Assembly: GCA_014193395.1 (NCBI GenBank)
Contig: BJHT01000021.1
Coordinates: 1 to 45,933, forward strand
Reading direction: 5' to 3'
Length of the DNA: 45,933 nucleotides
Origin: Verrucomicrobiota bacterium
GTDB taxonomy: Bacteria; Verrucomicrobiota; Verrucomicrobiia; Limisphaerales; BJHT01
The notes under the pieces were generated by a model that was not told the origin of the DNA, did no database searches, and saw only the letters and a list, made by a program, of their open reading frames with translations. Positions within the stretch are counted from its first letter, which is position 1. Each line of letters opens with the position of its first letter. A program made the translations under genes and the position numbers. Below, piece by piece: positions 40,449 through 45,933 of the stretch.

Positions 40449-41321
40449 ATGATCCCCTGCCCTCCCTCGCCGCCCGCGGGCGCGCCCGCCCCCGCCCCGG
40501 ACGAACCCCTCGTCCTCCCGCCCCACACCCTGCGCAGCTACGCCGCCATCTACGCCGCGCTGTGGCGCAACTCGATCGTCCGCGAGATGGGTTTCAAATC
40601 CAACTTCCTCCTCTGGATCATCGTCGAGCTGCTCTGGTTCGCGCTGCAACTCACCTTCATGGCCGTCATCTACTCGCACACCGACAGCATCGGCACCTGG
40701 ACCCGCTGGGAAGTCGTCCTGCTCGTCGGCGCGAGCCATTTCATCCAGCAAATCTTCACCGCCCTCTTCCTCGTCAACTGCTCGCAACTCTCCGAACACA
40801 TCCGCACCGGCAAGCTCGACTTCATGCTCCTCCTCCCCGTGAACCTCCGCTTCCTCGTCTCCCTCCGTCAGGTGGACCTCGGCGGCTTCATCAACGCCGC
40901 CTCCGCCGTCGCCGTGATGATCTACGCCGCGCGCCAGCTCCACCTCGTACCCAGCGCCCTCCAGATCCTCGGCTTCCTCCTCCTCTGCGCCCTCGGCATT
41001 CTCATCCACTACTCGCTCCTGTTTCTGCTCGCGACCGTCAGCTTCTGGACCGTCCGCGCGCAAGGCGTCGTCTGGGCCTACTACAATCTGTTCAACATCG
41101 CGCGCCTGCCCGACTCGGCGTTCCAAGGCTTCTTCAAAGCCTTCTTCACCCTCGTCATCCCGATGCTCCTCGTCGCCAACGTCCCGGTGAAACTCCTCGT
41201 GCAAAAACTCGAAAGCCCCCTGGAAATGATCCTCCTTGCCAGCCTCGGCCTCATCTGTTTCGCCGTCTCCGAATGGGTCTGGCGCCTCTCGCTGCGGCGG
41301 TACACGAGCGCGAGTTCGTGA
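40449..41321 (+). CDS. ABC-2 type transporter permease (COG3694-like)
   Basis: This 290-residue membrane protein is the probable partner of the permease at 39411. After a Pro-rich cytoplasmic start (about 1-28) comes SYAAIYAALWRNSIVREMGF, then about six helices. The loop NCSQLSEHIRTGKLDFMLLL (followed by PV) matches the H.I..GKLD..L..P pattern of COG3694 permeases. The ATG at 40449 is the first in frame. A start nearer residue 28 would remove the Pro-rich leader and cannot be excluded. The 231-base gap to the previous gene is mostly a repeat. Confidence 0.87.
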   Translation: MIPCPPSPPAGAPAPAPDEPLVLPPHTLRSYAAIYAALWRNSIVREMGFKSNFLLWIIVELLWFALQLTFMAVIYSHTDSIGTWTRWEVVLLVGASHFIQQIFTALFLVNCSQLSEHIRTGKLDFMLLLPVNLRFLVSLRQVDLGGFINAASAVAVMIYAARQLHLVPSALQILGFLLLCALGILIHYSLLFLLATVSFWTVRAQGVVWAYYNLFNIARLPDSAFQGFFKAFFTLVIPMLLVANVPVKLLVQKLESPLEMILLASLGLICFAVSEWVWRLSLRRYTSASS

Positions 41322-41532
41322 GGAAGCAGAGGACAGGAGACAGGAGTCAGCAGGAAGCAACCGCCGCACTAGCAATCGAACCACACCCGAGCCGCCACGC
41401 CTGCGCGTCCACGCGCCACGCGGCGCGCTGCAAACACACGCGCTCCACCCAGCCAGTTCATCCCATTCACCACCGGGAGCCACTCCGATTCATAACGCGC
41501 TGTCGGCCCGTGGCCAGCGCCTCAGTTTCTTG

Positions 41533-41707
41533 CCCATCTCATTAGCACCCGGCTTCAGCCGGGTGTAGCTCAGAAAGAGAATCGGGCAGCCGTTTTAACG
41601 GCTTTGGAGGATGCGCCGACAGGCCGGCAGGATGGAAAACCGCTGAAGCGGTTGTGCCGCTTCCGTTTCGCAAACACCCGGCTGAAGCCGGGTGCTAATG
41701 AGATGGG
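41533..41707. repeat. perfect 34-bp inverted repeat (CACCCGGCTTCAGCCGGGTG arms)
   Basis: Left arm 41533-41566 and right arm 41674-41707 are exact reverse complements. Each arm contains the short palindrome CACCCGGCTTCAGCCGGGTG, so each can also fold on itself. Between them are GCCGTTTTAACGGC and AACCGCTGAAGCGGTT, two further palindromes. Nothing coding was seen in 41322-41811. Confidence 0.92.
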
Positions 41708-41811
41708 AATCGTCGCAAGCAACCGCGATGCGCCCTCCCGTCAAACGCACGTTGTCAGGCTCTCGGAGCACTCCTAAACTCAACCATCGCCAACCACTCT
41801 GAATTCCCGCC

Positions 41812-42012
41812 ATGCCTGCCAACACCACCTCCCAGCCCAAGCCCCGGTTTGGCGAACTCCCCGACCAAGTGTTGCCAAGTGAGGGGAACGCCACCGCCCG
41901 GCAGGCCGCGGCTGATCTCCGCGCAAACCGCGCACTCATAACCCGTCGCCGCAAAGGCCGCCGGATTTCCGAGCGGGACATCAGGGCCGCAATCGCAACG
42001 GGCCGCCGATGA
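41812..42012 (+). CDS. small hypothetical protein, 66 residues
   Basis: Not recognised. The product is basic at the C-terminus (RRRKGRRISERDIRAAIATG, then RR) and polar before it, without a signal peptide or membrane segment. The RISERDIRAAI stretch could be an amphipathic helix. There is no clear ribosome-binding site, and it lies between a long inverted repeat and the secreted protein gene at 42092. It could be a real small DNA- or RNA-binding protein or a chance frame. Confidence 0.35.
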   Translation: MPANTTSQPKPRFGELPDQVLPSEGNATARQAAADLRANRALITRRRKGRRISERDIRAAIATGRR

Positions 42013-42091
42013 ACATTGCTGCCGCGCGTTAGAAATCCTTGTTCCATCCAACCGCCCCATCGCACTAAAACTCTCCGCACCCGACCAGCTT

Positions 42092-43006
42092 ATGAAACAT
42101 CCCATCCTCGCCAATAAGCTCGGAGTTCTCGGTATATTCATTACCGCGCTGGCGCTGCTGTGGCCGGCTCATTTGCAAGCGGTGGTCGGACCACGGCCCA
42201 TGTCGATCTGCGGGAATTTGACCGGTGCGGACGGGTTTGAGTGGGGTGAAGTAACGGACGGATTCCAAATGGCCGTCGCGCTCGACGAGCGTTCGCGGAG
42301 TGTCTTCGCTTGGATTCGGAATGGGACCAACAAGCCGCAACCCTACAATGCCACACTGATGATTTACGGGAGTGCCACCCACATTGAGGCTCTCGACAAA
42401 GACGATACTTGGCGACGCGTTGCGGAGAAGATTCCGGCGCGCGCGGGACCTCATATTTCCATCGGCTGTATCTCCCCGAGTGACGACCATACTTTGCAAC
42501 CGGAGAGCATCATGCCGAACCCGGCGCAGCTCTGGCAGGCTGGGTATCAAAAAGAACTGCTGACACTGGACAAGCTGGGAGTTTCTCCCCGCGTAATATC
42601 AGCCGCTCAGACGCCGTTAGCGCCTGCAAGCGAGCGCCTCAAAGCAGAACTCCAAGCCCCCCAAGACCAGACTCTCCGGGCAATGTTCGTGATGACGAAC
42701 CAGTGGCTAACTGAAGGGATCTCGCAGAGGGCATCGCCCCTTCCGGATTGGGCTTCCAAGACCACGACCTCCCGCTCTCTCATCTGGCACGACTGGCCGG
42801 CCTGGGTGTTCGAGCAACCACAGGTCAAAATTCGGATCACTCAGAGCTTGTACAATCGGAGTAACTTAACCCGGCCGCCCCAGCCCTGTTACGAATTCAC
42901 CATCAAGTCGCCGCCCATCGAGGTGGACAGCGACCTGATTCGCCGTTCCGTGATGGAATCGCTGGCCACCGGTGGCGGCACATCCGGCAAGCCCCGGTCC
43001 GAGTGA
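42092..43006 (+). CDS. secreted protein of unknown function, 304 residues
   Basis: Not recognised. The N-terminus is a signal peptide: basic/polar 1-9, hydrophobic core 10-24 (KLGVLGIFITALALLWPAHL), probable cleavage after LQA at residue 30. The mature protein has a pattern of strands with FAWIRNGTNKPQPYNATLMI near 75-95, resembling an Ig-like beta fold that might carry a structural or binding role, and a later KIRITQSLYNRSNLTR strand. C40, C127 and C270 are the only obvious cysteines (approximate positions). Base composition is less GC-rich than that of the neighbours, so recent transfer is possible. No homologue comes to mind. Confidence 0.7.
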   Translation: MKHPILANKLGVLGIFITALALLWPAHLQAVVGPRPMSICGNLTGADGFEWGEVTDGFQMAVALDERSRSVFAWIRNGTNKPQPYNATLMIYGSATHIEALDKDDTWRRVAEKIPARAGPHISIGCISPSDDHTLQPESIMPNPAQLWQAGYQKELLTLDKLGVSPRVISAAQTPLAPASERLKAELQAPQDQTLRAMFVMTNQWLTEGISQRASPLPDWASKTTTSRSLIWHDWPAWVFEQPQVKIRITQSLYNRSNLTRPPQPCYEFTIKSPPIEVDSDLIRRSVMESLATGGGTSGKPRSE

Positions 43007-43137
43007 GGCACCCGCTCCGGCTGCGGGTCCACCTCCCCACGACGCGCTGAAAACAGACGGTCCCTTCCCGCAGCAGCCCGCCATCCCTCCGTCCCCACGC
43101 CCCTCCCACACCCTCACACGCTCACACCCTCGCACTC

Positions 43138-44508
43138 TCACACGCCGCCCAGCTCCCGCCACAAATGCGCTCCCAGCCGCATCCCGGCGGCAAACGCATC
43201 CAGGCTGAACTTCTCGTTCGGCGAATGCAGGTTGTCGTCGGGCAGCGCGAGGCCGACCAGCAGTGTGTCCACGCCGAGGATTTTTTTGAAATCGTTCACA
43301 ATCGGAATCGATCCACCCTCGCGCAGCAGCACGGGCGTGTGGCCGAACGCCTGGCCGAGCGCGCGCAACGCCGCCTGCGCCGCCTCGCTGCGCGGCGACA
43401 CCAGATACGGCTCGCCGCCGTGCCCCTGCGACACCTCGATCCGCACCGACGGCGGGCAGACCTTGCGCAGATGCTTCGCCACCAGCTTCAGGATTTTCTC
43501 CGGCTTCTGATTCGGCACGAGGCGGAACGTCAGCTTCGCCCGCGCCCACGACGGCACGATGGTCTTGCTGCCCTCGCCCTGATACCCGCTTGTCAGGCCG
43601 TTGATCTCGACCGTCGGCCGCGCCGCGCGCTGTTCGTTCGGCGTGAAACCTTTCTCTCCAAACAACGCCGGCACGCCCAGCGACTTCCGATACGCGCTCT
43701 CCTTGAACGGCAGTCGCGCCATCTCCTTGCGCTCGTAAGCCGTCAGCTTCACCACATCATCGTAAAATCCGGGAATCGCCACGCGCCCGCTCTTGTCGCG
43801 GAGATTCGCAAGCATCTGGCACAGCGCCATCGCCGGATTATCCACGCTGCCGCCATACAGGCCCGAGTGCAGATCGCGCGACGGCCCGTGCAACGTCACC
43901 TCCACCGCTGCGATGCCGCGCAGCGCATACGTGAGTGCCGGATGCTGCAAATCCAGAATCCCCGTGTCCGAAATCACCACGCCATCGCAGCGCAGTTCCT
44001 CGCGATGACTCTTCAGAAACGGCGGCAGATTCTCGCACCCGACTTCCTCCTCGCCCTCGATCACGAAGGTCAGGTCGCACGGCAGCGGCGTGCCCGTTTT
44101 CAGATACGCCTCGACCGCCTTGAGATGCGCGAAGTTCTGCCCCTTGTTGTCGCTCGCGCCGCGGCCGAACAGCGACCGCCCCTCGATGCGCGGCTCGAAC
44201 GGCGGCGTTTTCCACAGCTCAAACGGCTCGGCCGGCTGCACATCGTAATGCCCGTAAACCAGGTAATGCGGACGCTTCTTCGCCGGATCGCGCGGCGTGC
44301 GTGCGAGCACGATGGGATTGCCATTCGTCGGGCAAAGCTGCGCCTCCAACCCGATCTGCTGGCAGTGGGCGACGACCCATTTCGCGCACGCCTCGACATC
44401 CCCGCGATGCTGCGGCTGCGCCGACACGCTCGGGAAACTCACATACTCACACAGCTCGCGGATGAACCGCCCCTCGTTCGCCGCCAGATATTCCAAAACT
44501 TGTTTCAT
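43138..44508 (-). CDS. M20-family metallopeptidase (dipeptidase-like)
   Basis: This is a 456-residue zinc peptidase of the M20 family (CNDP/DapE-like). The metal and catalytic residues are in order: H87 and D89 in VYGHYDVQP, D120 in GRGASDNKGQ, E154 and E155 in IEGEEEVG, D181 in ISDTG, and a C-terminal His in DNLHSPNEKF (near 435). The lid/dimerisation domain lies between, marked by SGLYGGSVDNPA. The start at 44508 (MKQVLEYLAA) fits the family; the frame is open for another 35 residues upstream without resemblance. No signal peptide is present, so it acts in the cytoplasm on short peptides. The small gene at 44613 lies just upstream on the same strand. Confidence 0.94.
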   Translation of the reverse strand: MKQVLEYLAANEGRFIRELCEYVSFPSVSAQPQHRGDVEACAKWVVAHCQQIGLEAQLCPTNGNPIVLARTPRDPAKKRPHYLVYGHYDVQPAEPFELWKTPPFEPRIEGRSLFGRGASDNKGQNFAHLKAVEAYLKTGTPLPCDLTFVIEGEEEVGCENLPPFLKSHREELRCDGVVISDTGILDLQHPALTYALRGIAAVEVTLHGPSRDLHSGLYGGSVDNPAMALCQMLANLRDKSGRVAIPGFYDDVVKLTAYERKEMARLPFKESAYRKSLGVPALFGEKGFTPNEQRAARPTVEINGLTSGYQGEGSKTIVPSWARAKLTFRLVPNQKPEKILKLVAKHLRKVCPPSVRIEVSQGHGGEPYLVSPRSEAAQAALRALGQAFGHTPVLLREGGSIPIVNDFKKILGVDTLLVGLALPDDNLHSPNEKFSLDAFAAGMRLGAHLWRELGGV

Positions 44509-44612
44509 GCCGCCGACACTAGCGACCGCCCGCGCCCCGAAGCAAAACAAAGCGCCACATGGTGGCAGGAACGCGTTGCGCGCGTCCGCGTCCGCCGCCC
44601 CGGTGCGTCCCA

Positions 44613-44873
44613 CTACCCGTTCACCAACATCCCCGTCGCCTCACTCCCCGTCAGCGTCACCTTCCCCGGACTCTTCAGCGTGGCCCGGCTGTCGAGCACC
44701 TTGAACAGCGCATCCGCGACCTCCGGCACGCTCCGGATTTCCGCCAGCGCCCGGCCGCCCACCTGCGGACGCACCGCCTGCGCGGGGCCGATGGTGTAAA
44801 CACCGACGAGCAGCGTGAGGAGCGCCGCCAGTGCGAAGCCGCAGGCCCGGCCGAGGAGAGTGGATGCAAACAT
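44613..44873 (-). CDS. small secreted/anchored hypothetical protein, 86 residues
   Basis: Not recognised. The first 34 residues form a clear signal or anchor sequence (MFASTLLGRACGFALAALLT, then LLVGVYTIGPAQA). The remaining 50 residues, RSVPEVADALFKVLDSRATL followed by KSPGKVTLTGSEATGMLVNG, are soluble-looking. An ATG at 44873 gives the start. It lies 105 bases upstream of the M20 peptidase gene on the same strand, so the two might be co-transcribed. Reality of the gene is supported by the well-formed signal peptide only. Confidence 0.5.
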   Translation of the reverse strand: MFASTLLGRACGFALAALLTLLVGVYTIGPAQAVRPQVGGRALAEIRSVPEVADALFKVLDSRATLKSPGKVTLTGSEATGMLVNG

Positions 44874-45179
44874 GAGATGAAAGGTGTTGGGCTGTTGGTG
44901 ACGTTGCGCGCGGTCGTATCCGCCACCGCACGGAAAGGAAACGGTGAGGTGCGAGCAGCCTCATCGCCTCCAAATCCACAAACACAACCACCTTTCGTTT
45001 CCGTCCCGTGCCAGCATGCCAAGCGACCGTGGGCGAATCGCCGCCATGGGTGGCAGTTCCGGTCGTCGTGGCACGCGCCTGCGCCACCCGAACACCATCG
45101 GAAACTCAACCTATTTCATACGGCCCAGTCGGCCAAGAGACTGCGGAAATCTGCACCTCCTTGTTTTAACAAATGAAAG
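44874..45179. other. gap between the small secreted gene and tRNA-Asp, no gene seen
   Basis: About 306 bases without a convincing frame on either strand. No long inverted repeat of the kinds found in other gaps was seen here. Near the tRNA end, TTGTTTTAACAA is a short AT-rich palindrome downstream of the tRNA gene, too weak to call a terminator. Confidence 0.4.
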
Positions 45180-45256
45180 TGGCGGGAGTGGCGGGGCTCG
45201 AACCCGTAACCTCTGCCGTGACAGGGCAGCGCTCTAACCAATTGAGCTACACCCCC
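45180..45256 (-). tRNA. tRNA-Asp (anticodon GTC)
   Basis: On the minus strand the 77-nt gene reads GGGGGTG (acceptor), TA, then D-stem GCTC/GAGC with AATTGGTTA loop. The anticodon arm is CTGCC, loop CTGTCAC, GGCAG, giving anticodon GTC (45220-45222). A five-base variable loop AGGTT, the T-arm with TTCGAGC loop, acceptor CACTCCC, discriminator G and an encoded CCA complete it. The acceptor pairs with one G-T, and the T-stem has one A-C mismatch at its base. The G73 discriminator agrees with bacterial tRNA-Asp. Confidence 0.95.
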
Positions 45257-45590
45257 GCAAGGGCGCCGAGTTTTCTCGGGAAAATCGCTTGGCGGTCAAC
45301 CAAGGAGTCGTTCAGACAAAAAAAGCGATCCGGGCAGCAGACGCCAAGGAGGTGGGGGTGGGGAACCCCGCTGAAGAAACGTGCTGCCGCCCGAATCAAA
45401 ATCTGCGGTGACGTTAGCCCGATCACGGACGATGTCAATAATGGATTGAAAATTTCCCTCAAGTTTTTGGGGGAGCTTCAGGAGGAGTCGGGAGAAGGTG
45501 GGAATTGGCGATCCGGGCGGGGTGCCGAGTTGGCGATTCACCGATGGAATTTTCTTTGGCGCGCCGCCTTTCCCCCTTAACTTCACGCCC
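45257..45590. other. gap between tRNA-Asp and prfB, no gene seen
   Basis: No convincing gene in 334 bases. The region 45430-45475 is AT-richer (ATAATGGATTGAAAATTTCC, CAAGTTTTTGGG) and may hold the prfB or tRNA promoter, but no clear pair of promoter boxes could be assigned. There is a purine-rich GCTTCAGGAGGAGTCGGGAG at 45474-45493 with no start codon at a suitable distance. Confidence 0.4.
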
Positions 45591-45933
45591 ATGTTCGAAC
45601 CGATTACCGCCCAAATCGCCACCTGCGCCGAGAAACTGACCCACCTGCGGAGGTTTCTTTGACGTCCCCAACGCGCAGAAGCGGTTGTTGGAGCTGGATG
45701 CTCTGATGGCCCAGGACAATTTCTGGGGCAACCGCGAACAGGCCCAGAAGCTCATCGACGAAGCCCATTCCCTCCGCCGCCGCGTCGAACCGCTGGGCGA
45801 GGCCGACAAGCATCTCGACGATTTCCGCGTCATGCTCGAACTCGGCGCGGACGAGCCGCCCGCCGCGCAGGCCACGCTCGAAACCGAGTTGCTCCGCGAT
45901 CTCGGGAAGTTCACCAAGAATCTCGACGCGCTC
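45591..45933 (+). CDS. prfB: peptide chain release factor 2 (partial, with programmed +1 frameshift)
   Basis: RF2 recognises UGA and UAA stop codons and triggers peptide release. The first 23 codons (MFEPITAQIATCAEKLTHLR then RFL) end at an in-frame TGA (45660-45662). Reading resumes in the +1 frame at GAC: DVPNAQKRLLELDALMAQDN, then FWGNREQAQKLIDEAHSLRR. This matches the RF2 N-terminal helical domain, including the LDALMAQDNFW motif (compare ...QPDVW in other RF2s). The gene runs off the window after about 115 residues, so the PCRF end, the SPF tripeptide and the GGQ motif are not visible. No good Shine-Dalgarno site precedes the ATG at 45591. Confidence 0.93.
45648..45663 (+). promoter_or_regulatory. 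prfB: prfB programmed +1 frameshift site
   Basis: CGG AGG TTT CTT TGA C. The in-frame TGA at 45660-45662 follows CTT, the slippery codon, and is followed by C, the poor-termination context typical of RF2. The internal Shine-Dalgarno-like GGAGG ends three bases before CTT, the spacing known to stimulate the shift. When RF2 is scarce the ribosome slips from CTT to TTT and continues at GAC, so RF2 controls its own level. Confidence 0.92.

Noticed and set aside
43165-44799. 544-codon plus-strand frame opposite the M20 peptidase
   Set aside because: The peptidase on the minus strand has complete metal-ligand motifs; this frame has only Arg/Gln/His-rich shadow composition.

Overview
This is a GC-rich bacterial chromosome segment, most likely from the phylum Verrucomicrobiota (a Pedosphaera/Limisphaerales-type organism). 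That is inferred from several traits together: a prepilin-like protein of the kind expanded in Verrucomicrobia and Planctomycetes, a secreted DUF1080 protein, a 4776-residue secreted modular protein, menaquinone synthesis by the futalosine route, and intergenic regions packed with palindromic repeats. No phylogenetic marker was compared, so the assignment is an inference.

Layout. 0-1.6 kb: truncated prepilin-like gene, then rsmH (minus strand). 1.8-8.2 kb: menaquinone (futalosine) cluster ubiX, ubiA, mqnE, mqnA, mqnC, interrupted on the opposite strand by a mazEF-type toxin-antitoxin pair at 3.65-4.25 kb. 8.2-10.6 kb: membrane J-domain protein and a secreted DUF1080 protein, separated by two tandem copies of a MITE-like element. 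11.1-13.8 kb (minus): a two-gene operon of a PqqD-like/M50-like membrane protein with two cyclic-nucleotide-binding domains and a GspG-like/Sel1 fusion. 13.8-14.9 kb: remnants of a sulfatase-modifying-factor-like gene and of a large Ig-domain protein. 15.2-29.55 kb: the giant protein. 29.7-34.2 kb: an unknown protein, a CBS protein, a secreted beta-propeller-like protein (minus) and a RodZ-like protein. 34.7-41.3 kb: rimO, a TIM-barrel isomerase, a membrane spermidine-synthase-like protein (minus) and two ABC-2 permeases. 41.8-45.9 kb: two proteins of unknown function, an M20 peptidase and a small secreted protein (minus), tRNA-Asp (minus), and the start of prfB with its programmed +1 frameshift.

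How genes work together. ubiX, ubiA, mqnE, mqnA and mqnC cover chorismate dehydration, aminofutalosine formation, cyclisation and the late prenylation/decarboxylation chemistry of menaquinone; mqnB/MTAN, mqnD and the UbiD-type decarboxylase are not in the window. rsmH, rimO, prfB and tRNA-Asp belong to translation. The two ABC-2 permeases probably form one exporter whose ATPase is elsewhere.

The most striking non-coding feature is the repeat content. At least eight sequence-unrelated families of long inverted repeats, usually with arms of about 25-34 nt, fill nearly every intergenic gap. One of them supplies stop codons to two genes, and another sits in frame inside rimO. The most unusual proteins are the pseudoprotease-like cNMP-binding protein with its GspG-Sel1 partner, and the giant secreted protein.
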